Source: Microbacterium sp. MYb54 (GTDB lineage: Bacteria > Actinomycetota > Actinomycetes > Actinomycetales > Microbacteriaceae). From it: a stretch of 40,421 nucleotides of DNA. Both the position numbers and the translations under genes were made by a program. Every line of letters begins with the position of its first letter. The first letter of the stretch is position 1. The notes under the pieces are model-generated. The model made no database searches. It saw nothing but the letters and a program-made list of their open reading frames with translations, and was not told the DNA's origin. Shown piece after piece: positions 16,404 through 24,814 of the stretch. The stretch spans positions 1 to 40,421 of the forward strand of contig NZ_PCPA01000028.1 of the NCBI RefSeq assembly GCF_002979515.1. Direction: 5' to 3'.

Positions 16404-17408
16404 GTGGACGTTCGGGCCACCCGACACGGCGTTCCTGCCGTCGCCTTCTGGGGTGCCATCGGCGTTCTCGCCTGGGCGACGCTCACAGTCCTCCTCGCAG
16501 GCGGATCCGCGCACGCCGACGAACAGGAAGATGGGCCGCTCGACGGGCTCACGTCGCTCGTCAGCAACACGGTTACAGCCGTCACGGCCCCCGTCGCCCC
16601 CATCGTCACGCAGGTCGTCGCCCCCGTCGTCACCCAGGTGGTCGCGCCCGTGCAGCAGGCCGTCCCCGCCGTGGTCACCACCGTGACGCAGCCGGTCGTG
16701 AACGCCCCGGTCGTCGGACCGGCGGTCACGCCCGTGGTTCACACCGTCACAGAGACCGCGACGGCGGTCGTCACACCCGTGACCGACGCGCTGACCGGCT
16801 CTCCGGTCTCGCAGATCACCGATCCGATTCTCGACACCGTGGCAGGCATCCCAGTGGTCGGCGGACTCGTCTCCGACCTCGGGCTGATCTCCGCTGTGGA
16901 TGACGTCGTCGGTGTGGTCGACGACACCACCGCCCTTCTCGGGAACGTCACGAACGAGACGGTCCCGCCAGTGCTCGAAGCCCTCGACCCGACGACGTCG
17001 ACGACACCCGAACCCGGTGAAGGTTCCGGGAGCGTCGCCGAGCCTGCGGTGAAGACGACCACCCTCATCATCACGACCGAGAACACCGCGGCGACGCCAC
17101 CGGTATCACCGACGCCCGCGTCCTCGGCCGGAAGTCCGTCGTCGATCGCGCTCTCCACCACGATCGGTGCGACCCGAGCCGTCGACGACACCACTCCTGT
17201 GCCCACCGGCCCTCCGTCAGGGAGCCCGCCTGGTGCCACCGTTCCCGCGTCATCCTCTGCCGGTTCCGGCGGAGGCAACGGCGCTGGCCACGCGCGTCTC
17301 AGCGACGTGAACTCTTCTCCGCTCCGTGCTGGTGAGCGGACATCCGTGGCCTCCGACGACGAGCTTCCCTCATCGCCGGTCGCCGACACCGACGTCTCTC
17401 CTGACTGA
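16404..17408 (+). CDS. Secreted Val/Thr/Pro-rich low-complexity protein
   Basis: A 334-residue exported protein of unknown function. The GTG at 16404 follows GGGGGAGG; the N-terminus is a signal peptide with a hydrophobic core WGAIGVLAWATLTVLLAGG and a likely cut after SAHA. Residues about 50-130 are Val-Thr-Pro repeats (VVAPVVTQVVAPV). A glycine- and aspartate-containing region follows (VGGLVSDLGLISAVDDVVGVVDD), then a Ser/Thr/Pro/Gly-rich tail with no LPxTG motif or membrane anchor. The VxxPV rhythm resembles parts of the chaplin-like protein encoded 100 bases downstream on the same strand, so both may contribute to one surface layer (inference). I do not recognise a named domain. Confidence 0.65.
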   Translation: MDVRATRHGVPAVAFWGAIGVLAWATLTVLLAGGSAHADEQEDGPLDGLTSLVSNTVTAVTAPVAPIVTQVVAPVVTQVVAPVQQAVPAVVTTVTQPVVNAPVVGPAVTPVVHTVTETATAVVTPVTDALTGSPVSQITDPILDTVAGIPVVGGLVSDLGLISAVDDVVGVVDDTTALLGNVTNETVPPVLEALDPTTSTTPEPGEGSGSVAEPAVKTTTLIITTENTAATPPVSPTPASSAGSPSSIALSTTIGATRAVDDTTPVPTGPPSGSPPGATVPASSSAGSGGGNGAGHARLSDVNSSPLRAGERTSVASDDELPSSPVADTDVSPD

Positions 17409-17510
17409 CGGATCGTCACGTCGTTCCCCCGGGAACGACAGAAGCCGTGCTGCGCGCGCACTTTGATCGCGCGCACCCTTCAGACGATCCACCTAGTCAG
17501 GAGAACGATC

Positions 17511-19040
17511 ATGCGCACTTTCATCAAGCGAGCCCTATGGGGCGCGCTCATCGCCGGGGGCATCACGCTCCTCGGCGCGACGGCCGCGAACGCGGCTGAG
17601 ACGACCGGAGACGACGGACTGCTCTCCGGCACACAGGCAGAGACCGCGATCACCGCGCCACTCTCGATCGTGAACAACGCGATCTCGGTAGTGGGCGATG
17701 CCGTCGCTTCGGCACCGGCCCCTGCACCCGCTCCGGCACCTGCACCGGCTCCGGCTCCTGCTCCCGCCCCAGCTCCGGCGCCGGCCGCCACCACCAGTGG
17801 CGATTCAGGCACGGCATCCGGTACTCAGGCCGCAGTGACCGTGAATCTTCCCGTCACCGTGTCGAACAACGCCGTGAGCGTGCTCGACACGTCAACGACC
17901 AGCGCCCCGGCCGCGACTCCCCAGAGCCCGGCTCCCCAGGCCGGGACACCGGCCGGGGCGCCCCTCGTGACCACGAACGGCCTGGATGGAGTGCTCTCGG
18001 GCACCCAGGCGCTGCTCGCGGTCAACGCACCGATCACCGTCACGGGCAACGCCGTGTCGCTGCTCGGCGACACCGAGAGCACCGCTCCGGCAGGGCAGGG
18101 AGCCGCAGCACCGGCATCCTCCGCACCCGTCGGCGCAGCGACCTCCGGCGATGACGGAATCGGCAGCGGGACCCAGGTGATCGCTCCGATCACGGCACCC
18201 GTGACCGTGTCCGGCAACGCGATCTCGCTGCTCGGTGACACGAGCTCGACCCGAGCCGGCACTGCCGGCGGTACCGGCTCATCCGCTCCCGCCACCGCGG
18301 CGGGCACTTCGGGCGACGACGCGATCCTCGGCGGCACGCAGGCCACTGCTCCCGTCACGGCACCGGTGACGGTGTCGGGGAACGCGATCTCGCTGCTCGG
18401 TGACAGCGCCACGACCGGCGCCGGCGGCACCACCTCCGCACCGGCCGCACCGGCCACCGGAGGTGGCACCACCACGGGAACCGACAGCGTCCTCGGCGGC
18501 ACCCAGATCACCGCACCCGTCACAGCCCCCGTGGGCGTGACCGGCAACGCGATCTCGCTGCTCGATGACGCCACCGTCACCCGCACCGGCGGCACCACCA
18601 CCACGCCGGCCGCACCGGCTGGCAGCGGCAGCACCACCACGGGAGCCGGCGGCATCCTCGGCGGCACCCAGCTGGCGCTGCCGATCAGCCTTCCGATCAC
18701 GCTCGGCGGAAACGCCATCTCGGTGATCGGCGAGGCGACGGTGACCGACCCCGGCACGGGAACGAACCCGGGGACCGACCCCGGGACCGACCCCGGCACC
18801 GACCCGGGAACCAACCCCGGGACCGACCCCGGCACCAACCCGGGAACCGGCACCAACCCGAGCACGAACCCTGTCCGCACGACCGAAGCCGCCTTCGCCT
18901 CTGGCGCAGCGACGACCGGTCAGGCATCAGGGCTCGCGATGACCGGCGGCACATCGCCGGTCGGACTGATCACACTCGCCGCCGTCCTGATCCTTCTCGG
19001 AGGTGCGGGACTCCTGCGACGTCGCCGGCTGACGGCGTAG
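17511..19040 (+). CDS. Cell-wall-anchored protein with seven chaplin-like repeats
   Basis: A 509-residue exported, wall-anchored protein. The ATG follows TCAGGAGAACG. A signal peptide ends near residue 29 (AANA). Seven repeats of about 36 residues follow, with consensus TSGDDGxLxGTQxxAPVTAPVTVSGNAISLLGD, separated by Ala/Pro/Gly/Thr-rich linkers including an (AP)n run. The repeat matches the chaplin pattern (a short G-rich turn, VxxPV, GNxxSxxG), though without the Cys pair found in many chaplins. A (PGTD/PGTN)n spacer leads to LAMTG, a hydrophobic helix and RRRR, a sortase E-type sorting signal as in long chaplins. Chaplins form amyloid-like hydrophobic surface layers in Streptomyces. A similar role here is inferred from the repeats only. 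Confidence 0.75.
   Translation: MRTFIKRALWGALIAGGITLLGATAANAAETTGDDGLLSGTQAETAITAPLSIVNNAISVVGDAVASAPAPAPAPAPAPAPAPAPAPAPAPAATTSGDSGTASGTQAAVTVNLPVTVSNNAVSVLDTSTTSAPAATPQSPAPQAGTPAGAPLVTTNGLDGVLSGTQALLAVNAPITVTGNAVSLLGDTESTAPAGQGAAAPASSAPVGAATSGDDGIGSGTQVIAPITAPVTVSGNAISLLGDTSSTRAGTAGGTGSSAPATAAGTSGDDAILGGTQATAPVTAPVTVSGNAISLLGDSATTGAGGTTSAPAAPATGGGTTTGTDSVLGGTQITAPVTAPVGVTGNAISLLDDATVTRTGGTTTTPAAPAGSGSTTTGAGGILGGTQLALPISLPITLGGNAISVIGEATVTDPGTGTNPGTDPGTDPGTDPGTNPGTDPGTNPGTGTNPSTNPVRTTEAAFASGAATTGQASGLAMTGGTSPVGLITLAAVLILLGGAGLLRRRRLTA
18758..18867 (+). repeat. Tandem Pro-Gly-Thr-Asp/Asn coding repeats
   Basis: Degenerate 12-base units (GGGACCGACCCC and variants) encode about nine PGTD/PGTN/PGTG repeats, forming a wall-spanning spacer before the LAMTG sorting signal of the chaplin-like protein. 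Copy number is likely to vary between strains. Confidence 0.7.
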
Positions 19041-19052
19041 CGATGACGCCGG

Positions 19053-19088
19053 CGGTGCGGTCGCCCTCGGGGAGGAGAGCCCGCACCG
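19053..19088. terminator. Hairpin downstream of the chaplin-like gene
   Basis: CGGTGCGG (19053-19060) pairs with CCGCACCG (19081-19088), starting 13 bases after the stop codon. It is probably a weaker first terminator ahead of the strong one at 19174. Confidence 0.5.
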
Positions 19089-19173
19089 TCGGTGCGCCGA
19101 CGCGTCCACCCCATACGTCGACGGACTCGTAGCCCCCAGCTCACACCGTCGTTCGACGCCGGCGCAGAAGAGG

Positions 19174-19210
19174 CGGATGCCCCGTGGAAATCCCACCCAC
19201 GGGGCATCCG
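19174..19210. terminator. Strong bidirectional terminator between chaplin-like gene and ligA-like gene
   Basis: CGGATGCCCCGTGG pairs perfectly over 14 bases with CCACGGGGCATCCG, with a 9-base loop. It lies between convergent genes, 23 bases from the LigA-like stop, so it can end transcripts from both sides. Confidence 0.8.
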
Positions 19211-19232
19211 TCGCGCCCGCACCGCGGCGAGA

Positions 19233-19580
19233 TCAGGGGATGTCGTCGACCTCGCCGTAGGGGATGATCGCGGCGCGGTAGCGCTCGACGAGCTCACGCC
19301 ATCCGAATCCCTCGGTGTACTCGTGCTCGTAGACGGCTTCGGTGAAGTGCCAGAGCAGATACGGGTGCGCGCCGAGGCCGTACAACGTGCCGTAGTCGCG
19401 GTTCACGAAAGCAGTGCGCTCCTCGGGGGTCAGCATCCGGTCGTCGGTGACCGCATCGGGTCCCGCTCCCCCGGCCAGCCAGCCGTCGACGAACCCCTCG
19501 GTGTCGGCGACGTAGGCGTTCACGTTCGCGGTGCTCATCTCGACGGCGCGGATGAACTTGTTCATCATGTACCGGCTCAT
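19233..19580 (-). CDS. Extradiol dioxygenase small subunit (LigA-like)
   Basis: A 115-residue all-helical protein matching the small subunit of protocatechuate 4,5-dioxygenase-type enzymes. The tell-tale end segment LTPEERTAFVNRDYGTLYGLGAHPYLLWHF parallels LigA proteins, where RDY and the G-rich helix cap the active site of the large subunit. The start at 19580 overlaps the stop of the LigB-like gene by 4 bases (ATGA), so the two subunits are translationally coupled. It is the last gene of the minus-strand set that starts at the MDR oxidoreductase. The substrate is not known. The two-subunit layout argues for a carboxylated or otherwise polar catechol-like compound, by analogy. Confidence 0.8.
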   Translation of the reverse strand: MSRYMMNKFIRAVEMSTANVNAYVADTEGFVDGWLAGGAGPDAVTDDRMLTPEERTAFVNRDYGTLYGLGAHPYLLWHFTEAVYEHEYTEGFGWRELVERYRAAIIPYGEVDDIP

Positions 19581-20419
19581 GACGCGGCCCTCCACAGGAA
19601 GAACGGGCTGGAGGCGAAGCGCGAGGTCGTGGCCTCCGCCAGGTCGGCCGGGCGACCCTGCATCGCGGCGAGCGCTGCAACGATGTTCACGTACTGGTAG
19701 GTGACGTTGCCGGCGGCCATGATCCGGTCGTACCGGCATCCGGCGATCGCCCCGTCGAGGTCGCCGTCGCGCATCCAGGCAACTGCTTCGGCGTCGAACT
19801 CCGGGTCGGGCGAGCCGTTGAACGTGCGGGGTCCGCCGACGTCGGTGGCCATGTGGCCCGAGGTGAGCAACCCCACCCTGACATCGCTGTCCCAGGACTC
19901 CACCGCGGTGCGCAGGTGCTGCCCGAGCGCGGCGAAGCGTGCGGCTGTGGGCAGCGGAGGCAGGATCGAGTTCGCGTGGATCGGCACGATCGGCAGGTCG
20001 AGCTCTGGGCGCACGTATTGCAGCGGCAGCACGAAGCTGTGGTCGAGTCGCCACTCGTGCGACACCGAGAAGTCGATCGTCTCGGGCAGCACCTCGCGGC
20101 CGGTGATCTGCGTCGCCAGCTCCGGGTTGCCGGTGAGCTCGGCGTACTCCATGCCGAAGGTGCGCACCTCGTTCTCGTAGGTGCCGTGGTACGACGCGGC
20201 CTTGCCGACGATGAACGCGGGCGAGTTGTCGGAGAAGAACTGCCGCACGTGGTCGGTGCCGAGCACGATGAGCGTGTCGACGCCGGCATCCGTGATCGCG
20301 TCGCGGATGCGACCGAAGTTCGCCTCGACCTGGACGAGATCGTCCGGCACCGGTTCGCGCATCGCCCGCCACAGCAGCGGATTGTGCGGGGTCGCCGCGG
20401 CCATCACCAGTTCAGCCAC
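19577..20419 (-). CDS. Extradiol ring-cleavage dioxygenase large subunit (LigB-like)
   Basis: A 280-residue class III extradiol dioxygenase. These non-haem Fe(II) enzymes open catechol-type rings with O2 beside the hydroxyl pair. Expected iron ligands are visible as His12 (ATPHNPLL) and His57 (LGTDHVRQFF). HEWRLDHSFVLPL near residues 121-133 supplies the conserved His of the LigB active site, and SGHMATDVGG gives another conserved His. The GTG at 20419 follows GGAAGGAG. It lies 21 bases after the amidohydrolase gene and overlaps the LigA-like gene. The shared operator far upstream at 23560 suggests induction by its pathway substrate. The actual ring substrate is unknown; the gene could also be annotated as a gallate- or homoprotocatechuate-type enzyme. 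Confidence 0.88.
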   Translation of the reverse strand: MAELVMAAATPHNPLLWRAMREPVPDDLVQVEANFGRIRDAITDAGVDTLIVLGTDHVRQFFSDNSPAFIVGKAASYHGTYENEVRTFGMEYAELTGNPELATQITGREVLPETIDFSVSHEWRLDHSFVLPLQYVRPELDLPIVPIHANSILPPLPTAARFAALGQHLRTAVESWDSDVRVGLLTSGHMATDVGGPRTFNGSPDPEFDAEAVAWMRDGDLDGAIAGCRYDRIMAAGNVTYQYVNIVAALAAMQGRPADLAEATTSRFASSPFFLWRAAS

Positions 20420-20440
20420 GATCGGCTCCTTCCTTCGCGC

Positions 20441-21304
20441 TCACAGTCGGAACAGCTTGCGTGCGTTGCCGAGCAGGATCTTCCGGCGCGACTCCTCCTT
20501 GAGTCCGAGCTCGTCGAACTCGGCCATCCAGCGATCCGCGGTCATCACGGGCCAGTCCGACCCGAAGAGCACCCGGTCGGAGATCAGCGAGTCGGCATAT
20601 CGGACCACCTCGGGCGGCAGATACTTCGGCGCCCAGCCGGACAGGTCGAGGTACACGTTCGACTTGTGCCAGACCATCGCCAGGTTCTCGAGGTGCCACG
20701 GCCAAGCCGGGTGCGCGCTGATGATGTTCAGCTCGGGGAACTCGGCCGCCACGTCGTCGATGTAGGGCACGGGGCGGGCGTTCTCGAGACGGTAGCCGCC
20801 ACCGCCAGGGGTTCCCGCACCGGCACCGGGGAATCCGGAGTGGAACATGACCACGAGTCCGAGCTCGGCGCAGGTCTCCCAGATCGGGAAGAAGCGCCGG
20901 TCGTTGGCGAGGAACTTCTGCCGCGACGGGTTGAGCTCGCCGACGCCCTTGATGCCGTACTCGGCGTGCATCCGACGGATCTCGGCGACCGCGGCCTCGC
21001 CCTTCCACGGGTCGATGCCGGCGAAGGCGAGGAACACGTCGGGGTGGTCCTGTTGCGCCTTGCCGAGCAGGTCGTTGGGCGCGCCCTTGATGCCGCTCGT
21101 GGTCTCCGAGTCGGAGTTCACGATGACGGCCATCATCTTGCGGTCGCGGTACTGGTCGGCCTGCTCGGCGAACGACACGACCGGCCGCTCGCGCCCGAAG
21201 TGCGCCGACATCTGGGAGTGCCGCTGACCCATCGCGGCGATGAACTCCTCGGTCTGCGGGTGGGTGTGCACGTCGATCGCGACGAGGTCGTCGATACCGG
21301 TCAT
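20441..21304 (-). CDS. Amidohydrolase-2 family TIM-barrel enzyme (ACMSD/LigJ-like)
   Basis: A 287-residue metal-dependent TIM-barrel enzyme. Metal-ligand motifs are in the family order: HTHP at about residues 14-17, MFHSGF, SAHPAWPWHLEN and FGSDWPV. This superfamily branch includes 2-amino-3-carboxymuconate semialdehyde decarboxylase, gamma-resorcylate decarboxylase and 4-oxalomesaconate hydratase. These either decarboxylate aromatic acids or process ring-cleavage products. Placed just upstream of the LigB/LigA genes, it most likely makes the ring substrate by decarboxylation or handles the cleaved product (inference). Its ATG overlaps the stop of the CoA-transferase by one base (TGATG), so translation is coupled. 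Sequence alone does not choose between hydratase, decarboxylase and hydrolase. Confidence 0.83.
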   Translation of the reverse strand: MTGIDDLVAIDVHTHPQTEEFIAAMGQRHSQMSAHFGRERPVVSFAEQADQYRDRKMMAVIVNSDSETTSGIKGAPNDLLGKAQQDHPDVFLAFAGIDPWKGEAAVAEIRRMHAEYGIKGVGELNPSRQKFLANDRRFFPIWETCAELGLVVMFHSGFPGAGAGTPGGGGYRLENARPVPYIDDVAAEFPELNIISAHPAWPWHLENLAMVWHKSNVYLDLSGWAPKYLPPEVVRYADSLISDRVLFGSDWPVMTADRWMAEFDELGLKEESRRKILLGNARKLFRL

Positions 21305-22497
21305 CAGGCTGCCCCTTCCTTCGCTCGTGCAGGTTCGGATGATCCTGCTCCGGACTGCAGCCCGGTGATCTCCTCGGTATCGGCGCCGAGCGCGGGCGCG
21401 TAGCGCAGCTCCGGGCGCCCGGAGCGCTGGAATCGGATGCTGGGCACGGGCACGCGCAGCGCGCCATCCGGCCCCTCGATCTCCTCGACCAGCCCCATGC
21501 TCGCGATCTGCGGATCGTCGAACAGGTCGCCCATCGTGTTCAGCGGACCGTGCGGGATGTCGTGCGCGGCGAGTCGGTCGAGCCAGTACTGGCGGGGCCT
21601 GGTGGCAGCGATCTCCTTGAGCACGACGTCGAGTTCGTCGTAGTTGCGCACGCGGCCCTCGCGTGTCGAGAAGCGCGGGTCTTCGGCGAGGTCGGGCCGC
21701 TCGAGCACGTCGAGCAGGCCGGTCCAGAACTTCTCGGGCACCGACATGTGGATCACGAATGCCTTGTCGTCCGAGCCCCGGCAGGCATAGGCCTGCGCAC
21801 GACGAGGCCGTGAGTCGGGCGACGAGACCTGCCCTGTCTCCAGGAACGCGGAGGCCGACTCGGTGAGGAAGTCGAGCAGTGCACCGACCATCGTGACCTC
21901 GACGTGCTCGCCCACCCCGCTCACGTCACGGGCGTGGAGTGCGGCGAGCACGGCCTGCACGGCCGACATCCCCGACAGCAGATCGGAGAACGCCGGTCCC
22001 AGCGGGCGGATCGTGGATGCCGGAACGACCTGGCTGTACATGCCACCGGTGGCCGAGATGACGGTGTCGTAGGCGGGTCGCTTCGCCGCGGGGCCGGTCG
22101 CACCGAAGCCGGTGATCGAGCACGTGATGACCCGCGGGTTGCGGGCGTGCAGGGCCTCGGGGCCGAACCCGAGCCGCTCGGCCACGCCGGGGCGGAAGTT
22201 GTCGAGCACGATGTCGGCGTCATCCACCAGGCCGAACAGGGCGGCGAGGCCCTCGGCGCTTTTGAGGTCGAGGACCACTCCGCGCTTGCCCCGGTTGTAG
22301 GCGGCGAACTGCGGGCTCATGGTTGCTCGGCCCTCCCACCGGCGCATCGGGTCGCCCTCGGGCGACTCGACCTTGACGACGTCGGCGCCGAGGTCGGCGA
22401 GCAGCTTGGCGGCGAACGGGCCCGAGATGTACTGGCCGAGCTCGACCACGCGGATCCCGGCCAGCGCTCCGGCGCCCGGGGATGCAGTACTCGTCAC
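21304..22497 (-). CDS. Class III (CaiB/BaiF) CoA-transferase
   Basis: A 397-residue family III CoA-transferase. These enzymes move CoA between carboxylic acids through a mixed anhydride on an active-site Asp. Family landmarks are VVELGQYISGPFAAKLLADLGADVVKVE at the N-terminus, NRGKRGVVLDLKS, FRPGVAERLG, and RPAYDTVISATGG, whose Asp is the expected catalytic residue. The GTG at 22497 has GAGGAG upstream. It follows the MDR gene by 30 bases and is coupled to the amidohydrolase. In this set it would activate a pathway acid, or a ring-opening product, for further breakdown; the acid is unknown. Confidence 0.88.
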   Translation of the reverse strand: MTSTASPGAGALAGIRVVELGQYISGPFAAKLLADLGADVVKVESPEGDPMRRWEGRATMSPQFAAYNRGKRGVVLDLKSAEGLAALFGLVDDADIVLDNFRPGVAERLGFGPEALHARNPRVITCSITGFGATGPAAKRPAYDTVISATGGMYSQVVPASTIRPLGPAFSDLLSGMSAVQAVLAALHARDVSGVGEHVEVTMVGALLDFLTESASAFLETGQVSSPDSRPRRAQAYACRGSDDKAFVIHMSVPEKFWTGLLDVLERPDLAEDPRFSTREGRVRNYDELDVVLKEIAATRPRQYWLDRLAAHDIPHGPLNTMGDLFDDPQIASMGLVEEIEGPDGALRVPVPSIRFQRSGRPELRYAPALGADTEEITGLQSGAGSSEPARAKEGAA

Positions 22498-22527
22498 TTG
22501 TGGTCTCCTCTTCGGTCCTGAGGGCGG

Positions 22528-23532
22528 TCAGCGCACATCGACGACGACCTTCCCGTCGCCCTTGCGGGGGAAATCGCGATACGCCGTGGCGATGTCGTCG
22601 AACGCATAGCGCCGGCCGACGAGCGAGGGCAGCGCACCGGCGGCAGCCAGCGCGAGGGCTTCGGCCACGTCGTCGTAGCGCGCGCTGGCCACGCCGAACA
22701 GTCGCTTGCGACGCAGGTAGAAGTCGCGGGCATCGATGCGCAGATCACTGTCGACGGATGCCGCGCAGAACACGGCACGACCGCCCCAGCGCAAAGCCGA
22801 GATCCCGGCGCTCAGGGTCGGAGCGTGGCCGGAGACATCGAGCACGACGTCGAACCCCTCTCCCCCGTCCAGCGCCGCAGCCAGGGACGCTGCACCCGAT
22901 GCCTGAACGACCTGCTCGTCGCCGAGCGGGGAGAGGGTACGTCGCGAAGCCGCGACCACCTGGGCGCCGCGAGCGAGCGCGATGGCCACCGCCGCACGCC
23001 CGAGCGTTCCGCCCGCGCCGGTGACGAGAACCCTGTCTCCGGCGGCGAGCGCGACCGTGCGCACGGCGTTGATCACGATGGAGGCGCTGTGCACCACGGC
23101 GGTCGCCTGCGCGGCGTCGAGACCATGACGGTCGATCGCATTACGCGTCGGCACCGCGACGTACTCTGCCGCTCCGCCGTCGCGATGCACGCCCACGACG
23201 GTCTGCTTCGGGCAGTCGGCTTCGTCTCCGGCCTCGCAATGGGCGCACTGCCCGCAGGCGATGTTGGGTTTGACGACGACGGTCTGCCCGATCCGCCCCC
23301 GGTCTACGCCCGCTCCGACCGCGACGATCTCGCCTGCGGGATCGATCCCGAGGATGCGGGGCAACTGCGCCTGTACGCCTGGGCCGATGCCGGCGATGAC
23401 GTTGAGGTCGAGCTGATTCACGCCGACGGTCTCGACGCGCACGAGCACCTCGCCCGCACCGGGTGTCGGCACGTCCGTCTCCGTGACGGTCAACCCGTCC
23501 ACGTCATGACGGCTCAGCACGGCGGCACGCAT
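22528..23532 (-). CDS. MDR-family NAD(P)-dependent oxidoreductase, structural-zinc type
   Basis: A 334-residue medium-chain dehydrogenase/reductase. An N-terminal GroES-like domain carries a complete structural-zinc set (Cys 93, 96, 99 and 107 in IACGQCAHCEAGDEADCP). A Rossmann domain follows with VLVTGAGGTLGRAAVAIA. The catalytic-zinc ligands of alcohol dehydrogenases seem absent: the usual Cys position reads VGVNQLDLN and the usual GHE reads GIDPAGE. It may therefore be a reductase of conjugated ketones or quinones rather than an alcohol dehydrogenase. I chose the ATG at 23532 (GAGGTGAAG upstream); the in-frame ATG at 23577 would start inside the operator. It is first in the ring-cleavage operon, facing the binding-protein gene. 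Confidence 0.85.
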   Translation of the reverse strand: MRAAVLSRHDVDGLTVTETDVPTPGAGEVLVRVETVGVNQLDLNVIAGIGPGVQAQLPRILGIDPAGEIVAVGAGVDRGRIGQTVVVKPNIACGQCAHCEAGDEADCPKQTVVGVHRDGGAAEYVAVPTRNAIDRHGLDAAQATAVVHSASIVINAVRTVALAAGDRVLVTGAGGTLGRAAVAIALARGAQVVAASRRTLSPLGDEQVVQASGAASLAAALDGGEGFDVVLDVSGHAPTLSAGISALRWGGRAVFCAASVDSDLRIDARDFYLRRKRLFGVASARYDDVAEALALAAAGALPSLVGRRYAFDDIATAYRDFPRKGDGKVVVDVR

Positions 23533-23559
23533 CTTCACCTCTTCATCGCGGGAATCTGT

Positions 23560-23577
23560 TTGGGATACTGTATCCAA
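23560..23577. promoter_or_regulatory. Regulon operator A (upstream of the MDR-ligA operon)
   Basis: TTGGGATACTGTATCCAA is a near-perfect palindrome (GGATAC-T-GTATCC core) lying 28 bases upstream of the MDR start. The same motif recurs at 23647, 31965, 31988 and 40271. It is a candidate binding site for one dimeric repressor, of GntR type by its look. The regulator is not in the window. Confidence 0.75.
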
Positions 23578-23646
23578 TTTTCATCACGGCCGTCTACACC
23601 CTGTTCGAGCACGATATCCCGCAAACCATGGACACGGGGTTCCAAA

Positions 23647-23664
23647 TTGGATACCGTATCCCAA
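23647..23664. promoter_or_regulatory. Regulon operator B (upstream of the NitT/TauT-type binding protein)
   Basis: TTGGATACCGTATCCCAA has the same GGATAC-N-GTATCC core as operator A, 86 bases away centre to centre. It lies 61 bases upstream of the binding-protein start. Two sites, one for each divergent unit, would let a single regulator control both. Confidence 0.75.
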
Positions 23665-23725
23665 AATCCGCGTGAGGCGCCCCACTCCACGGAGGAGTCG
23701 CACGCACTTGCCCGAATGGAGAGTC

Positions 23726-24802
23726 ATGCGCACGACACGAAACAGACTCGGCATCGCCGTGGTCGGGGGCGCAGCAGCACTGACGCTGCTCGCCGCCTGC
23801 GCCTCGCCGACGCCGACACCGGAAGGCCCCGTCGACCTCGGCGACGGCGAACCCGGCGCGGCGGAGGACACCAGCATCACGGTGGCCATCCCCTTCCCCG
23901 ACATCACGATGTACTCGATGTTCACGCTCGCGACCGACCTCGGCTACTACGAAGACGAGGGCCTCACCGTCGAGGTCATCACCGCCGACAACGTCACCGC
24001 AGCGGTCGCCAGCGGCAGCGCCGACATCGGCGTCGAGTCGACCGGCACCGTGATCGACGCCATCCGCGGCGGAGTCGAGATCGACCTCGTCTCCGGGCAC
24101 TACTGCCGGCAGAACTTCGACTTCGCGGTGCAGTCCGACGTGAAGAGCGTCGACGACCTCGACGGCACCTCGATCGTGCTCGCCGGCACCCCCGGCGATC
24201 CCGCCGAGTTCCAGCGCGCCCAGGTGCTGAAGGAAGAGGGCTGGGACGTCTCGTCGATCAACGCCGAAGTCGTCTACCCCGGGCCCGGATCGGAGTCGTG
24301 GACGGAGTTCTTCGTCAACGACAAGATCACCCTGCAGCCGTTCTACGCCGACGACCGGGCCGCCCTCGAGGAGCACGGCGCGAACATCGTCGTGGAGTCG
24401 CTGCGCAACTGGGCCAACGACGTGCAGATCGCCGGCACCAAGTGGGCGCAGGAGAACCCGAATACCCTGGTCCGGTTCTTGCGCGCAACGCTCAAGGGCA
24501 CCGACTTCATGACGGCGCCTGCGCCGGGCGAGTTCCCCGAGAACGCGGAGGAGGCGCTGGACATCTACGAGGCCAACGACTTCGACGTCGCGGAGCTGCG
24601 TGAGTCGGACAGCGTCTGGATCCTCGACGGACACCTCGCCTGCCCGAACCTGTACTTCGACGACGAAGCCTGGGACACCACCATCGAGACGCAGAAGCTC
24701 GAGCCGCTCGAGTTCGACTCCGACCAGCTCGTCTACCTCCGCAAGGCGCAGGAACTCCTGGGCCTCGACAACGAGGGACCGGCCACGCTGACCTACCCGT
24801 GA
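23726..24802 (+). CDS. NitT/TauT-type ABC transporter substrate-binding lipoprotein
   Basis: A 358-residue solute-binding protein. The lipoprotein signal ends in LLAAC (Cys25), followed by a Pro/Gly linker. The mature domain shows the NMT1/SsuA-like pattern: TLATDLGYYEDEGLTVEVI, AAVASGSADIGVESTGTVIDAI, then VDDLDGTSIVLAGTPGDP and FVNDKITLQPFYADD. Relatives bind nitrate, sulfonates, thiamine pyrimidines, phthalate or riboflavin, so the ligand here is open. The ATG follows AATGGAGAG. Its partner ATPase and permeases are on the opposite strand at 26013-28500, separated by a toxin-antitoxin and NUDIX insertion. A strong terminator closes this gene. Confidence 0.88.
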   Translation: MRTTRNRLGIAVVGGAAALTLLAACASPTPTPEGPVDLGDGEPGAAEDTSITVAIPFPDITMYSMFTLATDLGYYEDEGLTVEVITADNVTAAVASGSADIGVESTGTVIDAIRGGVEIDLVSGHYCRQNFDFAVQSDVKSVDDLDGTSIVLAGTPGDPAEFQRAQVLKEEGWDVSSINAEVVYPGPGSESWTEFFVNDKITLQPFYADDRAALEEHGANIVVESLRNWANDVQIAGTKWAQENPNTLVRFLRATLKGTDFMTAPAPGEFPENAEEALDIYEANDFDVAELRESDSVWILDGHLACPNLYFDDEAWDTTIETQKLEPLEFDSDQLVYLRKAQELLGLDNEGPATLTYP

Positions 24803-24814
24803 GTCGCTGACTCG

